Assembly (NCBI GenBank): GCA_963789165.1
Contig: CAWBJP010000001.1
Coordinates: 186,001-250,000, forward strand
DNA length: 64,000 nucleotides
Direction of reading: 5' to 3'
From: CAWBJP01 sp963789165
Lineage (GTDB): Bacteria > Actinomycetota > Acidimicrobiia > IMCC26256 > BP-133
Positions 1 through 8,988 of the stretch are shown here, in pieces (positions within the stretch are counted from its first letter, which is position 1; the number at the start of each line of letters is the position of its first letter). A program made the position numbers and the translations under genes. Under the pieces are notes generated by a model, which worked only from the letters and a program-made list of their open reading frames with translations, was not told the DNA's origin and searched no databases.

Positions 1-57
1 TGGTCCGCCATCGCCGCCCGCACGATGGACGTGTACCACTCGGTCTTGGACCTGTGA
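1..57 (+). CDS. C-terminal end of a truncated upstream protein, possibly a glycosyltransferase
   Basis: Reading from base 1, an open frame of 18 residues (WSAIAARTMDVYHSVLDL) ends at a TGA at 55-57, 20 bases before the next gene. Family 4 glycosyltransferases often end in a similar helix with a Tyr-rich tail, and the next gene is a glycosyltransferase, so an adjacent glycosyltransferase is a reasonable guess. The fragment is too short to assign a family from sequence alone. Confidence 0.35.
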   Translation, partial: WSAIAARTMDVYHSVLDL

Positions 58-77
58 CCGGGTAGCCTCCCTGGGCC

Positions 78-740
78 GTGCGCGCCGCTGCCGTCATCCC
101 GGCCTACAACGAGGCGTCCACTGTCGGCGAGGTGGTCGAGGTGGCGCTCCATGCCGAGCTGATCGACGAGGTGGTGGTGGTCGACAACGCCTCGGCCGAC
201 GACACCGCGGCCGAGGCGATCAAGGCCGGCGCCCGGGTCGAGACCTGTGTCGAGGCGGGCAAGGGCCAGGCCATGGCCACCGGTGTGGCCGCCACCGACG
301 CCCCGGTGATCGTCTTCCTCGACGCCGACCTCGTCGGGCTGGTGCCCGGGCACGTCGACCGCCTGGCCGAGGCGGTGTTGAGCGGCCGGGTGGACATGGC
401 CTGCGGCTTGTTCGACCGCGGCCCCGTGCTCAACCGTCTGTTCCTGCGAGTCCTTCCCATCCTCACCGGGCAGCGCGCCCTGCGCCGCGAGATCTTCGAG
501 GGCCTGCACCACAAGGACCAGCAAGGGTGGCGGATCGAGGCCGCGCTCAACTCCCGCTGCAAGGAGGTGGAGGCGCCGGTGGAGGCCTTCGTGTGCGAGG
601 GACTGTGGCATCGCACCAAGGAGGAGAAGTACCCCTCCGCCCTCGAAGGCTTCATGCGCAAGCAGGGCATGCTCATCACCGCGGTGGCGGCCTACGCCGG
701 TTACCGCCTCCGCAAGGCGCGCCGGGCCCGGCGAAAGTGA
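78..740 (+). CDS. family 2 glycosyltransferase (GT-A fold), 220 aa
   Basis: The protein opens with the GT-A nucleotide-sugar fold: AAVIPAYNEASTVGEVVE at residues 3-20, VVVVDNASADDT near 32-43, and the metal-binding DXD-like FLDADL near residue 80. Family members transfer a sugar from an NDP- or GDP-activated donor, usually onto a lipid or glycerate acceptor. No membrane segment follows, and the C-terminus is a basic Arg/Lys tail, so the enzyme is probably cytosolic or peripheral. The start is the GTG at 78, twenty bases after the preceding stop. The stop overlaps the MOSC start (GTGA), indicating translational coupling. The acceptor cannot be read from sequence; glucosyl-3-phosphoglycerate synthase-like or polyprenol-phosphate sugar transferases are both possible. 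Confidence 0.82.
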   Translation: MRAAAVIPAYNEASTVGEVVEVALHAELIDEVVVVDNASADDTAAEAIKAGARVETCVEAGKGQAMATGVAATDAPVIVFLDADLVGLVPGHVDRLAEAVLSGRVDMACGLFDRGPVLNRLFLRVLPILTGQRALRREIFEGLHHKDQQGWRIEAALNSRCKEVEAPVEAFVCEGLWHRTKEEKYPSALEGFMRKQGMLITAVAAYAGYRLRKARRARRK

Positions 741-1378
741 CGGTCGTCCGGTTGGTGTCGGTGAACGTGGGGCTCCCGGCCGTGATCGGTACCCGGCAGG
801 GTCGACCCGTGCACTCCGGGATCGTCAAGCGACCGGTCGCCGGCACCGAGACCCTGAAGCTGGGCGAGCTCAACCTGGAGGGCGACCGCCAGGCCGACCT
901 CTCGGTCCATGGCGGGGCCGAGAAGGCGGTGTACGCCTACGCCTCCGACCATCTCCCCTCCTGGCGGGCAGAACTCCTCCGGCCCGACATCGGTGTCGGC
1001 TTCTTCGGCGAGAACCTCAGCACGGAGGGGGTCATCGAGAGCGACGTGGTCATCGGTGACGTCTGGGCCTGGGGGGATGCGCTCCTGCAGGTCGCCCAGC
1101 CCCGCTGGCCCTGCTTCAAGCTCACGATGCGCTCCGGCGTGTCCGACATGGCCGCCCGCTTCCGGGGTAGCGGCCGGACGGGTTGGTACCTGAGGGTCCT
1201 GCGTGGCGGCGAAGTCCCCGTCGCCGGACCGATCACGGTGACCGAGCGTCACCCCGACGGCGTCACCATCCTCGACGCCCACCACGCCGCCCTCCCCCGC
1301 GCTCCCGGGGATCTGGTCGAGCGGGTGCTGGCCGTCCCCGCCCTCTCGCCCGAGTGGCGCCGTCACCTCGGCGCCTGA
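737..1378 (+). CDS. MOSC domain protein, YiiM-like, 213 aa
   Basis: The start is the GTG at 737 overlapping the preceding stop; an open frame extends further upstream but lies inside the glycosyltransferase gene. YiiM-type features are visible: GIVKRPV near residue 29, the SVHGG motif (near residue 54) followed by KAVYAY, GFFGENLSTEG, and the Cys motif in QPRWPCFKL. The conserved Cys and His of MOSC domains are thought to contact the molybdenum cofactor. The E. coli homologue is involved in reducing N-hydroxylated bases such as 6-hydroxylaminopurine. Length is close to the YiiM family. It is probably a cytosolic molybdoenzyme co-transcribed with the glycosyltransferase; the pairing gives no clue to substrate. 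Confidence 0.85.
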   Translation: MTVVRLVSVNVGLPAVIGTRQGRPVHSGIVKRPVAGTETLKLGELNLEGDRQADLSVHGGAEKAVYAYASDHLPSWRAELLRPDIGVGFFGENLSTEGVIESDVVIGDVWAWGDALLQVAQPRWPCFKLTMRSGVSDMAARFRGSGRTGWYLRVLRGGEVPVAGPITVTERHPDGVTILDAHHAALPRAPGDLVERVLAVPALSPEWRRHLGA

Positions 1379-1384
1379 CCAAGC

Positions 1385-3731
1385 TCAGCCGTCGGGTTCG
1401 TTGAGCGGAACGGGCACCCGCTGCCGGTAGGGGGCGAGGAGGACCTCACCGGCGGGTTCGGTGGATGACCAGGAGCGATCGAGCCCGGGAACGGTGAGCC
1501 GGACCCCGGGACGCTCGCACTCCCAGAGCAAGGCCGGTCGATCGCCGTGCCAGCGCAGGGCGTAAGACACCCGGCCGAAATGCGTGGGGGCCTCGTGGAC
1601 CTCGACGTCCTGACCGGCCCACTCCGGCGGGAACAGCGAGCACAGGGCCAGGGCGTCGGGCGTCTCCCGGACGAGGACCTGGCGGACGAAGGACAGGAAG
1701 TCGGCGGCGGCCCAGCCGTGGTGGCCGTCACCCATGCAGCCGCCCCCCAGACGGGGATGGATGGCCTCGGGCCAGGTGAAGGTGGGCGTGGCCGCGTCCA
1801 GCATCCAGCGCAACCGGCGCCAGGCCCGGGGGTCTCCGGCCTGCAATTCGCAGAAGGCGATCTGCAGGGTGAGGTAGGTGCCGAGACCGGTGTGGGAGAT
1901 GCTCTGGTAGAAGGCGTCACCCAGACAGAACTTCTCCCGTAGGACGTCGAGCGTGCCCGCCACCCAGGGATCGTCGGGGGCCAGGAGACCGAGGGGGGCG
2001 CAGGCCACCAGCGAACCGATCATGCCGGCGTCGAGCTCCCGGGTGGGCCCGGCCGGCATGGCCACCACCCCGGTGCGGGCCGCGGCCAGCTCCAGGGAGG
2101 CGGTGATGGCGCTGCGCAGCTCGCCCGCCGCCACCTCCGCTTCCTCGGCAGCTTCCCCGTCGCCCGCCGCCCGCAGCAGGCCGGCGGCATCGAGCAGGCC
2201 CCGCAGGGACCAGAAGTCGTCCCAGTAGTAGAAGTCGAAGGGCCCGAGGTGCTCGGCCGAGATCCCCGCCGGCAGGAGCCCCTGGACCTCGGGGGCGTTG
2301 CGGCGGCGCTCACGGCGCTTGCGGGCGATCCAGCGTGCACCCTTGCGGATGCTGGGGAGCAGCTCGGCCAGCAGAGCCTCATCGCCGGTCAGACGGTGGT
2401 GCTCGGCCATGGCCCAGATGGCGGCGCCGTTGGCGTCCCATTCCCGGCGTTGGCTGGCGAAGAACCCGTCGGCCTGCTGGCGCCTCGGGTAGGAGCGCAG
2501 CACTTCGGCCGCCTCGGCGTGAAACCCGTAGCGGTCGAGCGCGGCGAGCTGGTAGGCCGCGTCCCGGAACCAGAACCGGTGGTAGGTGAAGGGTCCCGGC
2601 GTGATCTCGTCGCCGTCATGGAAAAGGAGCATGGCCGCTCGGTTGGCGTCGACCGCCGCCTGGAGCCGGGCGTCGGGCAGCACCAGCGCGCAGGCCACGG
2701 CGGAGCTGGGCGGTCCAACCCCGGGCCACGTCGGTGGCGCTGGGCAGGTGGGCCACAGACACCTCCGGAAAGGCGGCCACCCGCCTCCGGGCCAGCCCGC
2801 GGCGCCGGGTGCGCCGCTTGGCCACCATCGGGAGCGCCACCCGCAGCCGGGTCTGATGCGGGAGCGGATACACGAAGGCGGCCTGAGCCAGTCCGGCGGG
2901 ATCCTTCACGGGCCGCAGCGGCCCGGGCCCAGCCGTGCCGGCCAGCACCTCCTTGGCGCAGTCGCCGCTGACGAAGATCGATGCGGCCACCGCCGACGGC
3001 GCCCGGGGCAACAGGATGGCGGGCCGCCCGTCGGCCAGAACGGTGGTCCCCTCCATGGCGATGCGCTCTACCACGGCCAGGCCCTCGGGGTTGTAGGGCC
3101 GCAAGGCGAAGGCCACCGCCACCGGGACGGCCGAGCGGTTCTCGATCTCGACCACCACCAGCTCCTCGTCGGCGACCACGGCGTAGACCCGTTGCACGGC
3201 ATCGCCGCCCGGGATGCGCATGACCGTTTCCACCACGGGGACGGACCCGGCGCCCGAGGAAGAACCGAACAACGACTGGCGCACCGCGCTCTCCCGGCTG
3301 GGCAGATGCCACCGGTCCTCGGCGCCGATCCACCAGTCGAGCGACCATCCGTCGAACCACGGGGTCACCAGCCCGCGAGGATCGACGATGGCCTCCCAGG
3401 CCGAGCCCAGGTTGCCCACCATGGTCCAGTTCCGGTGGGTCACATTGGTCAGGAAGGGAAGATGGCCCCGGGGAATGAAGTCGGGCGACCGGGGATCGAG
3501 CTGGCGCTCCACCCAGTACGGCCACAGCCAGTCCGGCTTGATCTGCGCCGCGGCGCGGGAACGGATGGCCCGGAACAGGGTTCGGGCACCGGTGGGGAGC
3601 ATCTCCCCGGGCGGCTCCACCTCGAGCGTCTCGCCCAGGCGCTGGAAGGTGGTGAGGTGGTTGACGATGTCGTCACCGATGCGCAGCCGGCCGAGGAACC
3701 GCCGCAGGACAAACCCGTGCCACTTGGCCAT
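1385..3731 (-). CDS. six-hairpin glycosidase-like protein (glycogen-debranching type), one frameshift
   Basis: Two overlapping minus-strand frames make one protein of about 780 residues. The upstream half (start ATG 3731, MAKWHGFVLRR) has a beta-rich N-terminal region. The downstream half (frame open from about 2700 to 1385) has alpha/alpha-toroid glycosidase features: TYHRFWFRDAAY, QQADGFFASQRREWDANG and GGGCMGDGHHGWAAAD. The frame changes near 2705-2712, where restoring about one base in CTCCGCCG joins the halves (GWTAQL to ACALVLPDA). The RDxxY and EWDxNG motifs resemble amylo-alpha-1,6-glucosidase and GH15-like enzymes; the true substrate is unknown. No signal peptide is seen. It converges on the MOSC gene, 6 bases apart. 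A sequencing indel is more likely than decay because both halves are otherwise intact. Confidence 0.7.
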
Positions 3732-3903
3732 TGCGCTCAAGGCTACGGCGCCCGGCCGAGCTCACCGCGGCACGGCGGCGGAGCCACCAGACAAACAGGA
3801 AAAAACCGTGAAAATCGGCGCAATCGGCGTCATGGCGCCCAATCTGCGCCGTCCATGAAGCGTGGGCGGGCGACGAAGCTCGCCAGATCAATGAAGGAGC
3901 CAC

Positions 3904-5049
3904 ATGCGCGCCATCTCCCCCCTGGCCCGCGCGGCCACGTTCGCTGTCACCCTGGCGGTCATGGTTCCGGGCGCCGCCCGCGCCGTTTCCTCCGGTCATC
4001 CCCTCATCGTCAACGGCGAGCGGGGTGAGTCGGGCCGCTATCCGTTCATGGCCTCGTTGCAGTACAAGGGCATCGAAGGCTCGGCCCGGGACCGGCATTT
4101 CTGTGGCGGCACCCTCATCGACCCCGAGTGGGTGCTGACCGCGGCCCACTGCGCCGACTTCCTCGCCCCCCGGGACGTCGGTGTCGTCGTGGGCCGCACC
4201 CGGCTCTCCAGTGGCGAGGGCGAGGCGCGCGACGTGACCGAGATCGTCGTCCACCCCGATTGGAACGCTGACGTCATCGCCCCGGACGTGGCCCTGCTGC
4301 GCCTCTCGGACCCCGTCACCAACGTCACCCCCCTGGAGCCGGTCCGCTCGGCCGAGCGGGCCATGTGGGAGTCGGGCGACCCGGCCACCACCATCGGCTG
4401 GGGCCTCCAGAACGAGACCGACAACGCCCCGCCCGACGACCTCCAGACGGTCGACCTCCCCATCCAGGACGACGAGACGATGTCCTCGCCCGAGGTGTAC
4501 GGAGAGGAGTTCCTCCGCGGCGACATGCTGGGTGCCGGGCCTCTCGACGGCGGAGCCGGCTCCTGCTACGGCGACAGCGGCGGACCGCTCATGGTGGGCG
4601 ACGGATCGGGGCGGCGCCAGGTCGGTGTCGTCAGCTGGGGCGGCGGCTGCGCCGTGGACCATGCACCCACCGTGTACTCCCGGGTGGGCGAGGGCCGCAT
4701 CCGTTCGTTCCTTGACGCCCACATCCCGTTGCGGGTCGCGGATGTCCGCGCCCCGGAGCGGGACGAGGCGACCTTCGTGCTCAGCCTCTCCCGTCCCTCC
4801 ACCCTTCCCGTGTCCGTGACCTACACCACCGTGGCGGTTACGGCCACCTCGGGGACCGACTTCACCCCCGCCGCCGGCACCCTCACCATCCCGGCGGGTG
4901 CGACCACCGCCACGGTCACCGTTCCGGTGAAGGAAGACACCATCCCGGAACGGGACGAGACCCTGCGGCTCACCGTCACCTCACTCGCCAACGCCGTGGC
5001 CGGGGACACGTCGGCCACCGCCATCATTCTCGACGACGACCTCGAGTAG
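3904..5049 (+). CDS. secreted trypsin-like serine protease with C-terminal Calx-beta domain, 381 aa
   Basis: Residues 1-27 form a Sec signal peptide (basic start, hydrophobic core, AAARA-type cleavage region). A chymotrypsin-fold S1 domain follows, with activation-like IVNGERG at 35-41. The catalytic triad is visible: His82 in LTAAHC, Asp128 in APDVALLRL and Ser225 in CYGDSGGP. Cysteines near 67, 83, 221 and 249 suggest the usual disulfides. Residues 275-381 form a Calx-beta module with TSGTDFTPAAGTLTIPAG and a DDDLE end, an extracellular Ca-binding or adhesion fold. An AGGAG ribosome site precedes the ATG. The 163-base upstream gap holds its promoter region. The gene stands alone, so it is probably an exported or surface protease. 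Confidence 0.9.
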   Translation: MRAISPLARAATFAVTLAVMVPGAARAVSSGHPLIVNGERGESGRYPFMASLQYKGIEGSARDRHFCGGTLIDPEWVLTAAHCADFLAPRDVGVVVGRTRLSSGEGEARDVTEIVVHPDWNADVIAPDVALLRLSDPVTNVTPLEPVRSAERAMWESGDPATTIGWGLQNETDNAPPDDLQTVDLPIQDDETMSSPEVYGEEFLRGDMLGAGPLDGGAGSCYGDSGGPLMVGDGSGRRQVGVVSWGGGCAVDHAPTVYSRVGEGRIRSFLDAHIPLRVADVRAPERDEATFVLSLSRPSTLPVSVTYTTVAVTATSGTDFTPAAGTLTIPAGATTATVTVPVKEDTIPERDETLRLTVTSLANAVAGDTSATAIILDDDLE

Positions 5050-5188
5050 GTCGCTGTCGAGCGTGGGGTTCCCCGGCCCTGGGAACCCCCGAGCCGGCCG
5101 GGCCGTCGACCCCCAGAGACGGCCCGGCCGGCATTTCCGCGCCCAGGCGGGTTTGCGACCCGCCTTCCCCGTGTGGAAGACAGGACGG

Positions 5189-6175
5189 ATGCGAGCATGG
5201 CGGGTGCATGAGCTGGGTGAGCCGATGAAGGTGATGCGCCTGGATGACGGGGTGGACCCGCCCCGCCCGGGCCCAGGGCAACTGCGGGTGGCGCCGGCCA
5301 CCGTGGGGCTCAACTTCTTCGACGACCTCCTGTGCCGGGGGCTCTACCAGCACAAGCCGACCCCGCCCTTCAGTCCCGGCGTCGAGTTGTGCGGGCGGGT
5401 GCTGGAGCTCGGTGCGGACGTCGAGGGCTTCGAAGTCGGCCAACGGGTGATCGGCATGTCTCCCCACTGCGGAGCTCTGGCCGGCGAGGCGTTGACCGAC
5501 ACCCGGTTGACCTTCGCCATCCCCGATGCCATGCCCGACGAGGTGGGGGCGGCCATGGTCGTCACCTACGGCACGGCCCATGCCGCCCTGCACCGCCGGG
5601 CCCGGCTGCAGCCGGGTGAGACCGTGCTGGTCCACGCCGGAGCGGGCGGAGTGGGTTCCGCCGCCATCCAGCTGGCGGTGGCCGCGGGCGCCCGGGTGCT
5701 GGCCACGGCCGGCGGTCCGGAGAAGGTCGAGGTGTGCCGCAGGCTCGGGGCCGAGGTGGCCATCGACTACAAGGCCGGCGACTTCGTGGGCCCGGTCAAG
5801 GAGGCGACCGAGGGGCGGGGCGTCGACGTGGTCGTGGATCCCGTGGGCGGCGACGTGTTCGATCGCTCGGTGCGCTGCCTGGCCTGGGAGGGGCGCCTGG
5901 TGGTGGTCGGCTTCACCAGCGGTCGCATTCCGGCGCTCCCCGCCAACCTGGCGCTCCTCAAGAACATCTCGGTCGTCGGCCTGGCCTGGGGGGCCTATGC
6001 GATTCACGACCCGTCGCTCCTTCCCGAGATCCATGCCGACCTGGTCCGCCTGTGGGAGGAAGGCAGGGTCGACCCGCTCGTCCACGCCGTCCTGCCCTTC
6101 GAGCAGGCGCCGCAGGGCATCACCGATCTCGCCTCCCGGGCGACGGTGGGCAAGGTCGTCGTCCGGGGGGTCTAA
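5189..6175 (+). CDS. zinc-independent quinone oxidoreductase (MDR superfamily), 328 aa
   Basis: The start is the ATG at 5189 (MRAWRVHELGEPMKV), preceded by an AGGACGG site; a longer open frame begins at 5063 but has no family similarity. The N-terminal GroES-like part (GLNFFDDLLCRGLY, PGVELCGRVLELG) precedes an NADPH-binding Rossmann segment, VHAGAGGVGSAAIQLA, near residues 148-163. The cysteine-rich structural zinc loop and catalytic zinc ligands of classical alcohol dehydrogenases are missing, which places it with QOR/zeta-crystallin enzymes. These reduce quinones or enones with NADPH. DYKAGDF and ATEGRGVDVVVDPVGG are typical of the family. It overlaps the convergent GNAT gene by four bases. 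Confidence 0.88.
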   Translation: MRAWRVHELGEPMKVMRLDDGVDPPRPGPGQLRVAPATVGLNFFDDLLCRGLYQHKPTPPFSPGVELCGRVLELGADVEGFEVGQRVIGMSPHCGALAGEALTDTRLTFAIPDAMPDEVGAAMVVTYGTAHAALHRRARLQPGETVLVHAGAGGVGSAAIQLAVAAGARVLATAGGPEKVEVCRRLGAEVAIDYKAGDFVGPVKEATEGRGVDVVVDPVGGDVFDRSVRCLAWEGRLVVVGFTSGRIPALPANLALLKNISVVGLAWGAYAIHDPSLLPEIHADLVRLWEEGRVDPLVHAVLPFEQAPQGITDLASRATVGKVVVRGV

Positions 6176-6615
6176 AGGTCGAAGACCACGACGTGGTGGG
6201 GCATGTCGCCCTCGGGACCGGCCAGGAACCCGGCGCCCACGACCTCGAAACCGAACCCGCGGTAGAAGCCGAGGGCGCTATCCCGGCCGTTCCCCCACAG
6301 CACCTCCACACCGTCGGCTCGTAGGCGCCCGACGGCTTCCTCGATCAGCCGGCGGCCGATGCCCTGCCCCTGCCAGGCGTGATCCGTGACCATCCCCCGC
6401 AGCCGCACGCCTCGCCGGCCGGGCCGGTGGGGAGTCGGTTCGGGGCTGAAGCTGGCCACCGCCAGCAGGGGCTGACCGGGCTCGGCCCGCACTCCGAGGT
6501 GGAAGGCACCCGGCCGGTCGTCCTCGGGAAAAGCCACACTCTCGGGGCGCCCGTCGCGCAGCACCCGACGGCGGAGATCGTGGGTCTGCGCCGCCGCGAT
6601 CTCGGCGACGATCAC
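6172..6615 (-). CDS. GNAT family N-acetyltransferase, 147 aa
   Basis: The acetyl-CoA binding motif A is clear: RLRGMVTDHAWQGQGIGRRL near residues 75-94, with the Q-x-x-G-x-G phosphate loop QGQGIG. Motif B follows as ALGFYRGFGFEVVG near 125-138. The N-terminal half has the usual beta strands (VAFPEDDRPGAFHLGVRAEPG). Length fits a single-domain GNAT. The acceptor substrate is not evident. Its start at 6615 abuts the stop of the wall carboxypeptidase gene at 6616, so the two are probably co-transcribed. Confidence 0.85.
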   Translation of the reverse strand: MIVAEIAAAQTHDLRRRVLRDGRPESVAFPEDDRPGAFHLGVRAEPGQPLLAVASFSPEPTPHRPGRRGVRLRGMVTDHAWQGQGIGRRLIEEAVGRLRADGVEVLWGNGRDSALGFYRGFGFEVVGAGFLAGPEGDMPHHVVVFDL

Positions 6616-7904
6616 CTATCCGGTGCCGGCGAACCGGGCGGCACCGAAGGCGAAGACGCCGCCGTCGGCTCCGGCCAGCCAGTAGCCCGCACCACCCGGC
6701 GCGGCAGCCATGCCCACCACGGGCAGGGCGGGAGGCGAGGCCAGGCTGCCGTGGGCGGTGGCGTCGCCGAAGGCGAAGACCTTCCCGTCCGCGGTCACCA
6801 GCCAGTAGCCGGCGCCACTGGGCGTGGCGGCCATGCCCACCACAGGTTCGGTGGGCGGGGCCGATCCGAGCGAGCCGGCGAAGCCGGCGTCGCCGAAGGT
6901 GAAAACGCCGCCGTCGTCGGCCACCAGCCAGTAGCCGGCTCCGGTCGGGGTCGGCGCCATTCCCACGATGGGGCGGTTGAGTCGGACGGCACCGAGCGAG
7001 CCGTGGAACCGGGCGTCGCCGAAGGTGAAGACGCCGCCGTCGGTCGCCACCAGCCAGTAGCCGGCACCGCTCCGGGTCGCCGCCATGGTGACCACGGGAC
7101 GGTTCAGGCGGACCGAGCCCAGCGATCCGAAGAAGCCGGCGTCGCCGAAGCTGAACACACCTCCGTCGGAGCAGACCAGCCAGTAGCCCTTCCCGGCGGG
7201 TGTGGCTGCTCCGCCCTTGACCAGGTGGTGGAGCGCCCCCTGAGCCGAGCCGTGGTCGCCCGCCTCGCCCCGGGCCACCACCTGCCCGAGCCCGCCGAGC
7301 ACCCAGTACCCCTGCTGCCCGGGGGGCGCCAGAATCCCGACCACGTCCGCCCGGATCGGATCCAGGCCCATCCGCCCGCCGTCGCCCACCCACTCCCAGT
7401 GCCACGCCTCGGGACACTCACTGCCCGCCGGTTCGGCCCAGCGCGGGTGGTTCCAGCCGTAACGGGCGGCGTGGGCCTTCATCCAGTGGTAGCCGGAGGA
7501 GGTGAATCGCAGCGTGCCACCCCGGTCGTCGAAGTCGACGGCCTTGCCCCAGCCGTGCATGGAACCGCCGGCGGGGGCGGCGCAGGCACAGTTGCCCGCC
7601 GCGCAGTTCCGGGAGTAGGCGGAGGCCTGGGCATTGCGAGGCCGGTAACAGTCGTCGGGCAGCAGGCCCACGCCATCGGCCCGGGCGGTGGCCAGCATCA
7701 GGGCCAGGCTGGGACCGGCGGCCCGGGCGGTCCGGCAGTCACCCTCAACCACCACCAGAGCCTCGGTTCCGGACCTGACCGTTGGTCTCCCCGGCCAGCG
7801 CCGTGGGCCGGTTCTCGGGATGGATGGCGCTCTCCCCCGCCGCCCACTCCGGAGGCGGGCAGGACGCTCACGACGGTCACCAGCAACGGCAACAGACGTC
7901 TCAT
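6616..7904 (-). CDS. secreted M15 D-Ala-D-Ala carboxypeptidase with six C-terminal GYW repeats, frameshifted N-terminus
   Basis: An intact frame from 7755 holds a VanY-like M15 domain: SMHGWGKAVDF (SxHxxGxAxD zinc motif) and AWHWEW (second His). Six repeats of about 47 residues follow, each with GYWL(V/A)xxDGGVFxFGDA, which is beta-rich and propeller-like. The frame at 7922-7698 encodes a good signal peptide (MRRLLPLLVTVVSVLPASG, ATG at 7904). The two parts lie in different frames, and a third frame between them reads sensibly (ESAIHPENRPTALAGETNG). Two indels around 7750-7850, one in a GGGGG run, therefore probably split the real gene. The product should trim peptidoglycan stem peptides outside the membrane, with the repeats as a wall-binding or scaffold region. 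The wall amidase at 53933-55855 carries the same repeat type. Confidence 0.75.
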
Positions 7905-7968
7905 GAATCCATGATGCCCCAAGGGGTCAGGGCCGAGGGGTCAGGGCCAAGGAGTCAGGGCCCAGGAG

Positions 7969-8988
7969 TCAGGGAACGATGCGGATGCCTTCGAGCTCCG
8001 GCTTGGCTTCCCGCCCCATGAGCGTGGCCAGCGCCTCGGACGGGCTGCGCTCCCCCACCAGCACGGCCTGGACCTGGGTGGCGATGGGCATCTCCACCCC
8101 GGAGCGCTCGGCCAGAGCGAGCACGGCCGCCGTGCTGCGTACCCCTTCGGCCACCATGGTCATCTCGCCCAGGATGTCGGCCAGGGGCCGGCCCCGCCCG
8201 AGTTCGACGCCCACGTGGCGGTTGCGGCTCTTCTCCGAGGTGCACGTCACCACCAGGTCGCCGATCCCGGCCAACCCGAGGAACGACAAAGGGTTTCCGC
8301 CCAGCGCCAGACCCAGCCGGGTCAGCTCGGCCAGGCCCCGGGTGATGAGCGCGGCCCGGGCGTTGTCGCCCACCCCGAGGCCTTGAGCGACACCGGCCGC
8401 GATGGCCACCACGTTCTTGAGCACGCCGGCGATCTCACAACCCACCACGTCGGGGTTGGTATAGACCCGGAAGGCGGCGGTCATGAACAGCCGTTGGAGG
8501 CAGGCCGCCGCCTCCGGTTCCACCATGGCCACCACCGAGGCGGTGGGCATGCCCGCCACCACCTCGACGGCCAGGTTGGGTCCCGTCAGCACGCCGACCC
8601 GCTCGGGCGGGTGCCCCTCGAGCACCTCCGTCACCACCTCGGTCATGCGCTTCAGCGACCCCGATTCCAGCCCCTTGGCCAGGCTCACCACGGGGACCCC
8701 GGCGGGCACCGAACCCCGGGCTTCCCCCAGCACTCCCCGCAGGCCGTGGGAGGGAACGGCCAGCACCACGGCCTCCGCGCCGGTCAGCGCCTCGGCCAGG
8801 TCCGAAGTGGCCCGCAACGAGGGGGGCAGCATCCGGCCGGGAAGGTAGTCGGGGTTCTCGTGGCTGCTGTCGATGGCTGCCGCCAGGACCGGACGCCGGG
8901 CCCAGAGCACCACCGAGGAGGCGTTCTGGGTGGCGAGGGCCGCCACCGTGGTGCCCCACGAGCCGGCCCCGATCACCGCCACTCTCAT
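7969..8988 (-). CDS. gpsA: NAD(P)-dependent glycerol-3-phosphate dehydrogenase, 339 aa
   Basis: GpsA reduces dihydroxyacetone phosphate to sn-glycerol 3-phosphate for phospholipid synthesis. The N-terminus carries the dinucleotide-binding motif AVIGAGSWGTTVAALA. Family signatures follow: VLAVPSHGLRGVL, SLAKGLE, GVLTGPNLAVEVV, the catalytic-lysine region GVLKNVVAIAAG, and GLAGIGDLVVTCTSEKSRNR. Length matches the family. The ATG overlaps the TGA of plsC by four bases, so the acyltransferase and G3P synthase are translated together. The product feeds the acyltransferase step encoded next door, a common lipid-synthesis pairing. Confidence 0.96.
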   Translation of the reverse strand: MRVAVIGAGSWGTTVAALATQNASSVVLWARRPVLAAAIDSSHENPDYLPGRMLPPSLRATSDLAEALTGAEAVVLAVPSHGLRGVLGEARGSVPAGVPVVSLAKGLESGSLKRMTEVVTEVLEGHPPERVGVLTGPNLAVEVVAGMPTASVVAMVEPEAAACLQRLFMTAAFRVYTNPDVVGCEIAGVLKNVVAIAAGVAQGLGVGDNARAALITRGLAELTRLGLALGGNPLSFLGLAGIGDLVVTCTSEKSRNRHVGVELGRGRPLADILGEMTMVAEGVRSTAAVLALAERSGVEMPIATQVQAVLVGERSPSEALATLMGREAKPELEGIRIVP

